From: Planctomycetaceae bacterium
GTDB taxonomy: Bacteria > Planctomycetota > Phycisphaerae > Phycisphaerales > SM1A02
Direction: 5' to 3'
Assembly (NCBI GenBank): GCA_021297795.1
Contig: JAJTGL010000005.1
Span: 1-64,000 of the forward strand
DNA length: 64,000 bases
In this document: piece by piece, positions 51,596 through 60,301 of the stretch
Position numbering within the stretch: position 1 is the stretch's first letter
How the letters are laid out: each line of letters begins with the position of its first letter
Made by a program: the position numbers and the translations under genes
The notes under the pieces: generated by a model
The model's input: only the letters and a program-made list of their open reading frames with translations
What the model was told of the DNA's origin: nothing
Databases searched by the model: none

Positions 51596-53515
51596 GTGAG
51601 GATCGAGGGCCTCCCGGGTGGCGCCTCGGAGCGTTCGCCGACGCATCCGCGGAACGACGTCCGGCGAAGCGCCGCGCCCATGTCGCGCCGTCCCGGTCCC
51701 TTTGCCTCCACGGTCTTCCATGCCGAACTCGCCGCCCGTGCTGCGGCCGCGGGTCGGAAGGCCGGCGCCGGTGCGCACCGGTCGGGTCGGGAGCGAGGCC
51801 CGAGACCGAATCTCGTGGTGGTGCTGCCCGATCAGCTGAGCCTCGAGATCGGTGCGCTCCAGACGGCGCAGCCGGCCGAGACGACGATCGTGCTCGTCGA
51901 GAGCGTCGAGTGGTTCTCCCGGAGGCCGTACCACCGGCAGCGGATCGCCTGGATCCTGTTCTCGCAGCGGAAGTTCGCCCTCGAGGCGGCCGACCGCGGC
52001 TTCGAGGTCGAGGTTCTCGCGGGCGAGGCGCCGATCGTGGATCAGCTCCGGGCGCGGCTTGCGAAGCCCAGCCGCGCGGCGCACGTGATGGATCCCGCCG
52101 AGCGCGAGATGCGCGCCGAGCTCGCGCCGCTCGTCCGGGATGGACTCCTCGAGGTCGTCCCTCATACGGGCTTCCTCACCACCGCCGCCGATCTCGACGC
52201 CGGTTCGACCAGCGAGGGCTGGCGCATGGACCGCTTCTATCAGGCGGTGCGCCGACGCACCGGCATCCTGATGGATCACGGAAAACCGCGCGGAGGGAAG
52301 TTCAGTTTCGACGCCGAGAACCGTCGGCGCTGGGATGGCGACCCCGCGGCGCCGACACCACCCGAGTTTCCGGGATCGATGTTGCGCGAGGAGGTCGTCG
52401 CGATCATCGAGTCGACGTTCGCACAGCACCCGGGCACGCTCGACATCGCGACGATCCCCGGGACGCGCGCCGAGATCGATCGGATGTGGGCCTGGGCGAA
52501 GCGATCGTGCCTTCCGCTGTTCGGTCCGTACGAGGATGCCATGAGCCGCCGCAGTCGCGGTGTGTTCCATACGCGCATCTCGCCGCTCCTCAACCTGCAC
52601 CGGCTGCTCCCGCGCACCGTGGTCGAGGATGTCGCTGCGCTCGAGATCCCGATCGCCAGCCAGGAGGGATTCATCCGTCAGGTGCTCGGATGGCGCGAGT
52701 TCGTCTACCAGGTGCATCGCGCGACCGATGGCTTCCGAGCAGGTGCCTCCGAGAGCGAGCAACCCGAGCCGGCGCCAGGCGACGGCGGATACGCGCGCTG
52801 GAAGGGCGCACCGTGGCGCCCCGCGCTTCCTCCACCGCCGGGTGTCGACGGGGGTGCGCGCCCGAACCTCCTGAAGGCCGAACTCGGTCTCCCACCGGCG
52901 TACTGGGGGACCGCAAGCGGGCTCGCCTGCCTCGACGATGTGGCCGGCGATGTGTGGGCCGAGGGATGGAGTCACCACATCACGCGGCTGATGGTGCTCG
53001 GCAACATCGGAACGCTGCTCGGGGTCTCTCCGCGGGAACTCTGCGACTGGTTCTGGATCGCCTACATCGACGCATGGGATTGGGTCGTCGAGCCGAACGT
53101 GCTCGCGATGGCGACCTACGCGACGCCGGTGATGACGACGAAGCCCTACGTGAGCGGTTCGGCCTACCTCGAGCGGATGGGCGACTCGTGCCGGTCCTGC
53201 CGCTACACCCCGGGCAAGGACTGTCCGCTCGGCCCGATGTACTGGGCGTTCCTCGCACGCAACGACGCGATCCTCGCGGAAAATCTCCGCATGAAACTCC
53301 CGCTTGCGAGCGCTCGCGGCCGCGCGGACACTGTCCGCGCAGCCGATGCGCGCGCGTTCGTTGCGCTGCGCGAGGTGATGATCCGCGGCGAGCGACAGCA
53401 GCCGGCGCCGGGTGAGGATCGCGGTTCGCTCTTCGAGGGCGCTCCCTCGGCTGCGACAGATCGCGGGCGAAGTCCCCGTTCGCCTCGTGCAAAGCGCCCG
53501 GCGAAGAAGTCCTGA
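51596..53515 (+). CDS. FeS-type photolyase/cryptochrome (FeS-BCP family)
   Basis: The 639-residue protein matches the bacterial FeS photolyase group (PhrB type, often (6-4) photolyases). It shows VVVLPDQLSLEIGAL, a FAD-binding region with EGWSHHITRLMVLGNIG and DAWDWVVEPNV, and the four cluster cysteines at about 445 (SGLACLDD), 532, 535 and 543 (SCRSC and DCPLGP). It would use light to repair UV damage with FAD and an antenna. GTG 51596 has GAGGAG five bases upstream; the start gives a Ser/Arg-rich head of about 77 residues, so an ATG at 51680 is the alternative. The C-terminus ends in a Lys/Arg/Pro stretch. Confidence 0.9.
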   Translation: MRIEGLPGGASERSPTHPRNDVRRSAAPMSRRPGPFASTVFHAELAARAAAAGRKAGAGAHRSGRERGPRPNLVVVLPDQLSLEIGALQTAQPAETTIVLVESVEWFSRRPYHRQRIAWILFSQRKFALEAADRGFEVEVLAGEAPIVDQLRARLAKPSRAAHVMDPAEREMRAELAPLVRDGLLEVVPHTGFLTTAADLDAGSTSEGWRMDRFYQAVRRRTGILMDHGKPRGGKFSFDAENRRRWDGDPAAPTPPEFPGSMLREEVVAIIESTFAQHPGTLDIATIPGTRAEIDRMWAWAKRSCLPLFGPYEDAMSRRSRGVFHTRISPLLNLHRLLPRTVVEDVAALEIPIASQEGFIRQVLGWREFVYQVHRATDGFRAGASESEQPEPAPGDGGYARWKGAPWRPALPPPPGVDGGARPNLLKAELGLPPAYWGTASGLACLDDVAGDVWAEGWSHHITRLMVLGNIGTLLGVSPRELCDWFWIAYIDAWDWVVEPNVLAMATYATPVMTTKPYVSGSAYLERMGDSCRSCRYTPGKDCPLGPMYWAFLARNDAILAENLRMKLPLASARGRADTVRAADARAFVALREVMIRGERQQPAPGEDRGSLFEGAPSAATDRGRSPRSPRAKRPAKKS

Positions 53516-53618
53516 AACCGGTCGGACCCCAGAAACTCGTCGGATCCCTCAGAGAACCTTCGGCCCCCCAGAACCCCGTCGGAAACCGCAGAACCCGTCG
53601 GAAACCCGAGACCCATCG
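53516..53618 (+). repeat. Four imperfect copies of a ~20-bp unit before the SRPBCC-epimerase gene
   Basis: CAGAACCCGTCGGAAACCCG-like units occur at about 53536, 53555, 53574 and 53591. They differ by small substitutions. The stretch lies between the photolyase stop and ATG 53619 and holds no other gene. Confidence 0.6.
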
Positions 53619-55055
53619 ATGCCCGGACGCTACCAGTTCACGAAGTCGAGCCCTTGCGGCGTCTCCCGACGGGAGCTCGCCGATTGGCACTTCCGCGCGG
53701 GAGCGATCCATCGGTTGATTCCACCGTGGGAGAAGATCACCGTGGTGCGCGAGGCGGCACCACTGGTCGACGGCGCGCGCGCCGAGATCGAGATCCGCAA
53801 GGGGCCGATCCGGACCACGCTGATCGCGCTGCACCAGGAGGTCGTGCCGGGCGAGCAGTTCGTCGACACGCAGGAGTCGGGACCGTTCGGTTCGTGGCGG
53901 CACCTGCACCGCTTCGCATCCGCCGACGGAGGGTCTCTTCTCGAGGACCGCATTTCCTACGACCCGCCGCTCGGTTTCCTCGGCCGTCTCGGGCAGGGCG
54001 TCTTCCATCGGGAGCTCGAGCGGCAGTTCGCCTTCCGGCACGCGCGCACGATGGAGGACCTCCGTCGTCACGCCGAGATGGATGCGCGCTTCGGGGCTGC
54101 GCGCCTTCGCGTGGGAGTCACCGGCGCGAGCGGGCTCGTGGGACGACAGGTCTGTGCGTTCCTCTCGACCGGTGGGCACGATGTCGTGCGCTTCGTGCGC
54201 GGGAAGGCGCGCGGCGCGGACGAGCGCTTGTGGAATCCGCAGGATCCGGAACACGGCGTGGATCCCGCGTCGGTCGAGGATCTCGATGTGGTCATCCACC
54301 TCGCCGGCGAGGGGATCGCCGACGGACGCTGGAGCGAGGCGCGCAAGCGTTCGATCCGCGAGAGCAGGACCAGAGGCACCGCGGCGATCGCCCGCGCGAT
54401 CGCCGCCGCGCGCACGAAGCCGAAGGCCTTCGTGTCGGCGAGCGCCATCGGCTTCTACGGCAACCGCGGCGACGAGTGGGTCGACGAGCGCAGTGCGCCG
54501 GGAACGGGATATCTCGCCGACGTCGTCACCGCGTGGGAGGACGCGACCGTCGCCGCACGCGAGGCGGGTGTCCGCACCGTGCATGCGCGCCTCGGCGTCG
54601 TGCTTTCGGCGGCGGGCGGAGCGCTCGCCAAGATGCGCTTTCCGTTCCTCATCGGCGCGGGCGGGCCGGTGGGGAGTGGTCGACAGGGGATGAGTTGGAT
54701 CTCGCTCGACGACGTGGTGGCGGCGCTCGTCTTTGCGGCGCGCAACGACGCGATCCGCGGTGCGGTGAATCTGGTCGCTCCGACGGCGCTGCCGCAGAGA
54801 GACTTTGCGCGCGCGCTCGGCCAGGTGCTCCGTCGCCCGGCGTTCGCGCCGCTTCCGGCGCCGATCGTGCGCCTTCTCTTCGGCGAGATGGGCGACCGCC
54901 TGCTTCTCGATGGCGCCTTCGTGCGCCCGACGGTGCTCGAGCGCGAGGGCTTCCGCTTCACGCACGCAACGCTGGAGTCTGCGCTCCGGCTCGAACTTGG
55001 ACTGCTTCGTCGCGACACCGGCAGCGCGCACGCGACACGCGAGGTGACGCGATGA
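53619..55055 (+). CDS. SRPBCC-TIGR01777 epimerase fusion
   Basis: The 478-residue protein joins an N-terminal SRPBCC lipid-binding-like domain (about 1-150, HFRAGAIHRLIPPWEKITVV) to a TIGR01777-type NAD-dependent epimerase (about 160-470): VGVTGASGLVGRQVCAFL (dinucleotide motif), VIHLAGEGIADGRW, SASAIGFYG and RLGVVLS. The same fusion is often seen beside photolyase genes in other bacteria; its substrate is not known. It ends in ATGA overlap with the class I photolyase gene, forming one operon with it and the esterase. Confidence 0.85.
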   Translation: MPGRYQFTKSSPCGVSRRELADWHFRAGAIHRLIPPWEKITVVREAAPLVDGARAEIEIRKGPIRTTLIALHQEVVPGEQFVDTQESGPFGSWRHLHRFASADGGSLLEDRISYDPPLGFLGRLGQGVFHRELERQFAFRHARTMEDLRRHAEMDARFGAARLRVGVTGASGLVGRQVCAFLSTGGHDVVRFVRGKARGADERLWNPQDPEHGVDPASVEDLDVVIHLAGEGIADGRWSEARKRSIRESRTRGTAAIARAIAAARTKPKAFVSASAIGFYGNRGDEWVDERSAPGTGYLADVVTAWEDATVAAREAGVRTVHARLGVVLSAAGGALAKMRFPFLIGAGGPVGSGRQGMSWISLDDVVAALVFAARNDAIRGAVNLVAPTALPQRDFARALGQVLRRPAFAPLPAPIVRLLFGEMGDRLLLDGAFVRPTVLEREGFRFTHATLESALRLELGLLRRDTGSAHATREVTR

Positions 55056-56491
55056 CCCGACGGGCGATCTGGTGGATCCGGCGCGATCTGCGCCTCGACG
55101 ACAATCCCGCGCTGCAGAAGGCCGTCGCGGCGGGCACCGTGCTTCCGGTCTACATCCATGCCGATGCGGAGGAGGGGGCTTGGCCGCTCGGTGGAGCGCA
55201 GAAGTGGTGGCTTGCGCGGAGCCTCGCGTCGCTCGCGAAGTCGCTCGAGGCGAAGGGCTCGCGGCTCGTGATCCTCGAAGGCGAGGCCGCCAAGGTGCTC
55301 TCCGACCTCGCGCGCAAGCTCGATGTCGATCTCGTGGTCTGGAACCGTCGCTTCGAACCCGCGCCACTCGCGCAGGAGCGCCGTGTCGAGGCCGCCTTGG
55401 ATGCGCTCGGTGTCGCGTGGAGCGCCTTCTGCGGAAATCACCTCTTCGACCCCGAGGAAGTGGCGACGAAGGAAGGGCGCCCGTACCAGGTCTACACGCC
55501 GTTCGCCCGAAACGTCCGAGGTCGTGCGACGCCCGCGAAGCCACGCGGGACACCGGCCGCGCTGCCGTCGGCCGACGGCGCACCGAGCGGCGTGACGATC
55601 GCGAGGCTCGACCTCGAGCCGAAGCCCGACTGGGCCGCAGGCTTCCGCGAGCGCTGGACGCCCGGAGAGGAGACCGCGCTTGCGCGGCTCAAGACCTTCG
55701 CTGCGGGAAAGCTCGCGAACTATCCGCTTGGGCGCGATGTGCCTTCCGACGACGGGACAAGCGCGATGTCGCCGCATCTTGCCTTCGGCGAGATCGGGAT
55801 TCGCCGCATCTGGCACGCCGCGCAGGGTTCGACCACCGCGGCGCCCGAGGCGATTGACAAGTACCACGCCGAGCTTCTCTGGCGCGAGTTCGCGACGCAC
55901 GTCCTCTATCACTTCCCGCGCACCGATCTCGCGCCGCTGCGTGCGGAGTACGCGCGCTTCCCGTGGCGCAACGACCGGGATGCGCTGCGCGCGTGGCAAC
56001 AGGGGCGCACCGGCTACCCGCTCGTCGACGCTGGCATGCGGCAACTCTGGACCACCGGCTGGATGCACAATCGCGTGCGCATGGTGGTGGCCAGTTTCCT
56101 CGTCAAGCACCTCCTGCTTCCGTGGCAGGATGGCGCGAGGTGGTTCTGGGATACGCTCGTCGACGCGGACCTTGCGAGCAACTCGCTTGGCTGGCAGTGG
56201 GCTGCCGGCTGCGGTGCCGATGCCGCGCCCTATTTCCGGATCTTCAACCCGACGTCGCAGGCGGAGAAGTTCGATGCGCAGGCGGCGTACATCCGTCGTT
56301 GGGTGCCTGAACTTGCGCGCGTACCGGCGGCGCTCGCGATTGCGCCGTTCGATGCGCCGCCACTTGCGCTGCGAGGCGTGGGCGTCACCCTCGGGGTCGA
56401 GTATCCGCATCCCGTGGTCGACCATGCGCGCGCGCGTGAACGAGCGCTTGCCGCGCTTGCGACGGTGAGCAAGAAGGGGGCGGAGGCGTGA
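55052..56491 (+). CDS. Class I CPD photolyase
   Basis: The 479-residue protein has the antenna-binding Rossmann domain (WWIRRDLRLDDNPAL) and the FAD-binding helical domain: GYPLVDAGMRQL, TGWMHNRVRMVVASFLVKHL, DADLASNSLGWQWAAG and YFRIFNPTSQAEKFD. The Trp residues of the electron-transfer chain are in the expected region. It repairs cyclobutane pyrimidine dimers using blue light. It starts at ATG 55052 overlapping the epimerase stop and is followed by an overlapping esterase start (GTGA). Symbol phr is possible but the subclass cannot be fixed by eye. Confidence 0.94.
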   Translation: MTRRAIWWIRRDLRLDDNPALQKAVAAGTVLPVYIHADAEEGAWPLGGAQKWWLARSLASLAKSLEAKGSRLVILEGEAAKVLSDLARKLDVDLVVWNRRFEPAPLAQERRVEAALDALGVAWSAFCGNHLFDPEEVATKEGRPYQVYTPFARNVRGRATPAKPRGTPAALPSADGAPSGVTIARLDLEPKPDWAAGFRERWTPGEETALARLKTFAAGKLANYPLGRDVPSDDGTSAMSPHLAFGEIGIRRIWHAAQGSTTAAPEAIDKYHAELLWREFATHVLYHFPRTDLAPLRAEYARFPWRNDRDALRAWQQGRTGYPLVDAGMRQLWTTGWMHNRVRMVVASFLVKHLLLPWQDGARWFWDTLVDADLASNSLGWQWAAGCGADAAPYFRIFNPTSQAEKFDAQAAYIRRWVPELARVPAALAIAPFDAPPLALRGVGVTLGVEYPHPVVDHARARERALAALATVSKKGAEA

Positions 56492-58080
56492 AGTCACTCG
56501 TCGCAGGAGCGCGATCGCGGCGCGTCGTTGTCGCCGCTGTCCTTGCGTTCTCGTCGTACTTCGTGCTCGTCGACGCGGCTTCCGCGGCGCCACCCGCCGC
56601 CGATCGAGGCGACCTCGCCGCGGCGTACCTCCGCTTCGAGCGCGCTGTGGCGGCGGTACCCAAGGATCCGGCCACGCGCCGCATGGTGAACGAGGCCTTT
56701 GATGCGCTGACCGGCGATTTCTTCGCCGGGCGCTTCGATCGCGCGCTGGCGCGTCTCGCAACCATCGAGGGCGATCTCAAGGGTGAACCGCGCGACGCAA
56801 TCACTCGGCTCGAGCGGGCCTATCTCGCCGGCCACCGGTTCGTCGTCACACCGCGGGTTGCGCGAGCTGCCGACGTCAAGTCGGTCGAGGTCCGCGCAAT
56901 CGCGCTCGAGGGCTTGCCCGGCGGCTCTCCTCCCACGCACATCGTGCTCCGCCAGGGATCGCGGGAGATCGTGGTCTTGGCCGATGCGCTCCGGACGACT
57001 CCTGCCGACGATGCCGCCACGCCGACGCTCACCATCCCCATCGATCCACCTCTCGCGGCGGGCACGGTCGACGTGTTCGCGCGCATGCCCGACTCCGGCG
57101 ATCGACCGATCGGTCGGCTCCACGCCTTCGCGGAGGATCCCATCGCGCTCGGCGCGGCGCTCGGCGAGCGGATCGCGCGCGTCGCCGAGAGGGCCGACGT
57201 CGATCCATCGACCCTCGCCTCCCTGAAGGCGCGCCACGAGCTCGCGTTCGGGTCCTTCGATCGCGGGAAGAGCGCCGATGGTCTCGCGCAGCCGATCGAC
57301 CTCGCCGCAGCCGTTGCGGAAGAACTCGATCTCGTCGAGGCGGGCAAGCGACCGTACGCGCGTGCAGGCGATCGATGGCGGATCGTCCGCGTGCTCGGGA
57401 CCGAACTTCCCATACGGCAGTACATCCCCGAAGGCGAGGGGATCGGAGGTGAGGGGATCGAAGGCGAGGGACCTTTCCCGCTTGTCATCGCGTTCCACGG
57501 TGCGGGCGGCGACGAGAACCTCTTCTTCGATGGCTACGGTGGAGGGCGGCTGCTCGATCTCGCTCGCGAGCGGCGTATCGCGGTCGTGTGCCCACCCACG
57601 ATCCCGTTCGGAGTCAGTCCGAACGTGCTGCCGAAGTTCCTCGAGGAACTGGCGAAGGACGTGCCGTTCGATCCAGCGCGGGTGGGACTCGTCGGCCACT
57701 CGCTCGGCGCCGCGACCGCGTCGCGACTCGCGGTGCTCCGTCCCGAGTCGATCAACGGTGCCGTCTGCATCGCAGGCTTCGCCGATCTCGCGCGCAAGGT
57801 GGATGTGCCCCCGCGGATCGTCTTCCTTGCCGCGCTCGACCCGCTCTTTCCGCTCGCGTCGACGCGTGCGGCCGTCGAGGCAGCACGCGAACGCGGCGAT
57901 GCGATCGAGGTCGTGGTCGTCGAGAACGAGGGTCACACGCTTGTCGTCGGCGAGGTGATCGCTCAGGCGGTCGATTGGCTTCTCGCCCGTGCGCCCCGCG
58001 CGACCGCGACGACGCCGCCCACGCAGAGTGCCCCGACGACGCCGGCGATGAACACGGGCGTGCCTGCGTCGAGGGAGTAG
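56488..58080 (+). CDS. Secreted alpha/beta-hydrolase (esterase-like)
   Basis: The 530-residue protein has a signal peptide (about residues 1-33, ending ASAA), a helical middle of about 250 residues, and an alpha/beta-hydrolase domain. That domain has VIAFHGAGGDEN (oxyanion), the nucleophile GLVGHSLGAATA, the Asp of LAALDPLF and the His of NEGHTLVV. Family members are carboxylesterases or depolymerases; substrate unknown. The last 28 residues are Pro/Thr/Ala-rich and overlap the MFS gene on the other strand by 118 bp. GTG 56488 overlaps the photolyase stop. Confidence 0.82.
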   Translation: MKSLVAGARSRRVVVAAVLAFSSYFVLVDAASAAPPAADRGDLAAAYLRFERAVAAVPKDPATRRMVNEAFDALTGDFFAGRFDRALARLATIEGDLKGEPRDAITRLERAYLAGHRFVVTPRVARAADVKSVEVRAIALEGLPGGSPPTHIVLRQGSREIVVLADALRTTPADDAATPTLTIPIDPPLAAGTVDVFARMPDSGDRPIGRLHAFAEDPIALGAALGERIARVAERADVDPSTLASLKARHELAFGSFDRGKSADGLAQPIDLAAAVAEELDLVEAGKRPYARAGDRWRIVRVLGTELPIRQYIPEGEGIGGEGIEGEGPFPLVIAFHGAGGDENLFFDGYGGGRLLDLARERRIAVVCPPTIPFGVSPNVLPKFLEELAKDVPFDPARVGLVGHSLGAATASRLAVLRPESINGAVCIAGFADLARKVDVPPRIVFLAALDPLFPLASTRAAVEAARERGDAIEVVVVENEGHTLVVGEVIAQAVDWLLARAPRATATTPPTQSAPTTPAMNTGVPASRE

Positions 58081-59183
58081 GTCGCAAGGCCGATCGCCGG
58101 CCCCATGAAGTAGCCCGCGCCGACGAGCGCCTCGTGGATGCCGCCCGCGTCGACCTCACCTGCTCCAACCGCGAGGCCGTAGTAGATCGCGCTGTAGTAG
58201 ATCGCACCCTGCCCGAGCCCAAGGGCGAACAGGCCTGCGACGAGGCCCCATTCGTTCGGCGCAGCGACGGCACAGGCGAATCCCGCGGTGAGGAGGACGC
58301 CCGCCGCGATGAGGCTCGTGGCACGGCCATGCCAGAACGCGGTCTGCCAGAGAACGATCACCGCGAGAAGCCGCGCGACGTGCCAAGTGGCGCCGATCGG
58401 TGCCTGTACTGATTTCGGCGTCGCGAGGCTGTCGAAGAGGTAGGGCAGGATCGGCGAGAGCGCACCGATCACGAGGTAGCCCATCGGATGAAGGACACGC
58501 GACGCCGCGAGGAGCGGGCGATAGGTGGGAGGTACGTGCCGGGCCGCCGCCGCCGGGTCGTGCGCTGCGGGCCGTGCCGGAAAGCGCGCGAGGAAGAGGA
58601 GCGCCAACAGGTTGACGGGGAGGAGCATCGGGATCGCCCACCGCGTGAGGTCGGCGGCCTCGAGTGGCCCTGCGAGGGCGAGGCCGATCGCGGTCGCGAG
58701 CATCCAGGAGGCGTTCCACCAGCCGATCGCGTTGCGCATGGCGCTGCCGTGTCGGCCTGACGCGAGGAACGACTGGACGATCGGCCATTGCAGCGCCCCC
58801 AGAGCCGTCATCGCGATGGCGGAGCACCAGAGGACGGCAACCGACGGAACGAGGACGAGCGGTGCGAGCGCGGCCTGGACGAGCAGGACGAGCGCGAGCG
58901 CCGCACGCGGCGTCATCCGGCGCTCGAGCGCGCGCACGGTCGGGCCCGCGCGCATCGCGACGATGGTGTAGAGGATGCCGTTCAGGAACGCGAGGAGCAG
59001 GCTGTCGGTCCTGGTGAAGCCGTACTCGCGCTCAGCGATGAAGTAGAGCGCGTTCCAGAGGATGCCGGTTCCGAGCGAGCAGAGGAAGGTGAGGGCCGCG
59101 ATCGGAATGGCGCCGACGACGACGTCGCGCGGAGCGCCCGAAGGGACGGTGCCGGAAGGGGATGCGGTCTGGCTCTCGGACAC
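57963..59183 (-). CDS. Major facilitator superfamily transporter
   Basis: The 406-residue protein has about 12 membrane helices, with an N-terminal cytoplasmic Ser/Pro stretch of 25 residues. Loop segments such as RWAIPMLLPVNLL, RFPARPAAHDPAA and a Gly-rich FALGLGQGAIYYSAIYYGL fit an MFS protein, though the full RxGRR loop motif is not clear. The substrate is unknown. GTG 59183 is chosen because TACACT lies 10 bases upstream; an alternative start lies earlier in the frame. Its 3' end overlaps the esterase by 118 bp. Confidence 0.8.
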   Translation of the reverse strand: MSESQTASPSGTVPSGAPRDVVVGAIPIAALTFLCSLGTGILWNALYFIAEREYGFTRTDSLLLAFLNGILYTIVAMRAGPTVRALERRMTPRAALALVLLVQAALAPLVLVPSVAVLWCSAIAMTALGALQWPIVQSFLASGRHGSAMRNAIGWWNASWMLATAIGLALAGPLEAADLTRWAIPMLLPVNLLALLFLARFPARPAAHDPAAAARHVPPTYRPLLAASRVLHPMGYLVIGALSPILPYLFDSLATPKSVQAPIGATWHVARLLAVIVLWQTAFWHGRATSLIAAGVLLTAGFACAVAAPNEWGLVAGLFALGLGQGAIYYSAIYYGLAVGAGEVDAGGIHEALVGAGYFMGPAIGLATYSLDAGTPVFIAGVVGALCVGGVVAVARGARARSQSTA

Positions 59184-59193
59184 GGAGGGCGCG

Positions 59194-59199
59194 AGTGTA
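59194..59199 (-). promoter_or_regulatory. -10-like hexamer before the MFS gene
   Basis: TACACT on the minus strand, 10 bases before GTG 59183; near-leaderless. Confidence 0.45.
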
Positions 59200-59227
59200 C
59201 GGGGCTTTCGCGGCTGCGCGGGGGTGC

Positions 59228-59233
59228 TACACT
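59228..59233 (+). promoter_or_regulatory. Extended -10 of tRNA-Arg
   Basis: TGC followed by TACACT. Transcription would start near 59240, about 20 bases before the tRNA. It is divergent from the MFS promoter 30 bp away. Confidence 0.55.
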
Positions 59234-59259
59234 GCGCCAAGGTTCGTCCGAACCCGTTT

Positions 59260-59333
59260 GTCCGCGTAGCTCAATTGGATAGAGCGTTGCCCTCCGAAGG
59301 CAAAGGTTGCAGGTTCAAATCCCGCCGTGGACG
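59260..59333 (+). tRNA. tRNA-Arg (anticodon CCG)
   Basis: A 74-nt cloverleaf: acceptor GTCCGCG with CGTGGAC, anticodon stem TTGCC/GGCAA around CTCCGAA (anticodon CCG), discriminator G. The T-arm GCAGG-TTCAAAT-CCCGC has one A-C mismatch in the third stem pair. CCA is not encoded. Confidence 0.94.
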
Positions 59334-59336
59334 CTT

Positions 59337-59358
59337 GGGCCCCGTGAGAGCGGGGCCC
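59337..59358 (+). terminator. Terminator after tRNA-Arg
   Basis: An 8-bp stem (GGGCCCCG and its complement), loop TGAGAG, followed by TCTTTCTTT, three bases after the tRNA. Confidence 0.85.
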
Positions 59359-59420
59359 TCTTTCTTTCCCGCCCGAACATGGCCGTTCATTCCACCCCGT
59401 CCACCGACGTGAGGCCCGCG

Positions 59421-59738
59421 ATGCAGATCCCCGCGATGCAGATCCCCACGATGAAAATATCCGAGTTCCAGCAGCTCATTCGCGACCGCTACTACGCCAC
59501 CGACAGCGCGCGGGGCGCGCCCGCCACCTACCTCTGGTTCGTCGAGGAGGTCGGCGAGCTGGCGCACGCGATCGCCAATCGCGAGCGGGGCAAGCTCGAT
59601 CAGGCGAACCTCGAGGAGGAGTTCGCCGACGTGATCGCATGGCTTGCGACGCTCGCCAACATCTGCGACGTCGATCTCACCAAGGCCATCGCCGACAAGT
59701 ACCTGAAGGACGGTGGACCGAGCGGGTTCAAGGTCTGA
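59421..59738 (+). CDS. MazG-like nucleotide pyrophosphohydrolase
   Basis: The 105-residue protein shows the all-alpha NTP pyrophosphohydrolase motifs FVEEVGELAHAI and EEEFADVIAWLATLAN, whose acidic residues bind magnesium. It is of the short MazG-like type. It probably hydrolyses non-canonical or deoxy NTPs. The first ATG 59421 has GAGG upstream; two duplicated 15-bp units follow (ATGCAGATCCCCGCG at 59421 and a near copy at 59436), so the real start could also be ATG 59451, which begins MKISEFQQL as in homologues. Confidence 0.88.
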   Translation: MQIPAMQIPTMKISEFQQLIRDRYYATDSARGAPATYLWFVEEVGELAHAIANRERGKLDQANLEEEFADVIAWLATLANICDVDLTKAIADKYLKDGGPSGFKV

Positions 59739-59799
59739 TCGGTGCACGCCGATCGTCCGCACGTGCAGTCGGAACCGAGAGTTCGATCGAGGATTCGCC

Positions 59800-60279
59800 A
59801 TGGCAATCGCCGTCGATGGAAAGTGCCCTTTCTGCCCCGCCGCGCAGACCGTCTATCTCGAGAGCCCGCGATGGGTCCTGCTCCGACACCTCGATCCGGT
59901 GCCCATCGCGGGTTGGATGATGGTCGCGACACGCGAGCATCGCTCCGGGCTCGATGCGCTCTCGCCGGAAGAGGCCGCGGAGGTCGGTCCGATCCTTGCG
60001 GCGATCGCCGAGTCCGTGCGTGCGGTCACCGGCGCCGAGCGTACCTACGGGATCACGTTCAACGAGGCCGTGCGGCACCTCCACCTGCACGTGATCCCGC
60101 GCCATGGCGACGACGCGAGCACCACGAGCTGGGCGCTGGCCGATCGCTATCGCGCGACCGCGCGCCGTGAGATCCCACCCGCGGCGGCGGACGACGCCGA
60201 GCGCGCGGCACGCGCCGTCGCCGACCACGCCCTCGCGAAACTCCGGGCGCTCGGATTCGCCGCGCCTGCGACGAAGTGA
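59800..60279 (+). CDS. HIT-family hydrolase
   Basis: The 159-residue protein has the HIT signature HLHLHVIPRHGDD (H-x-H-x-H), the catalytic histidine being the middle one. It also has a CPFC pair near residue 9, which may bind zinc, and a TYGITFNEA strand. Family members hydrolyse nucleoside phosphoramidates or dinucleoside polyphosphates. GAGGA six bases before ATG 59800 supports the start. It lies 61 bp after the MazG-like gene, so both may be nucleotide-cleaning enzymes in one unit. Confidence 0.88.
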   Translation: MAIAVDGKCPFCPAAQTVYLESPRWVLLRHLDPVPIAGWMMVATREHRSGLDALSPEEAAEVGPILAAIAESVRAVTGAERTYGITFNEAVRHLHLHVIPRHGDDASTTSWALADRYRATARREIPPAAADDAERAARAVADHALAKLRALGFAAPATK

Positions 60280-60288
60280 GCGAGGCCG

Positions 60289-60294
60289 TATCCT
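60289..60294 (+). promoter_or_regulatory. -10-like hexamer before trpA
   Basis: TATCCT ends seven bases before ATG 60302, predicting a leaderless mRNA. Confidence 0.45.
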
Positions 60295-60301
60295 GCCGTT
60301 C

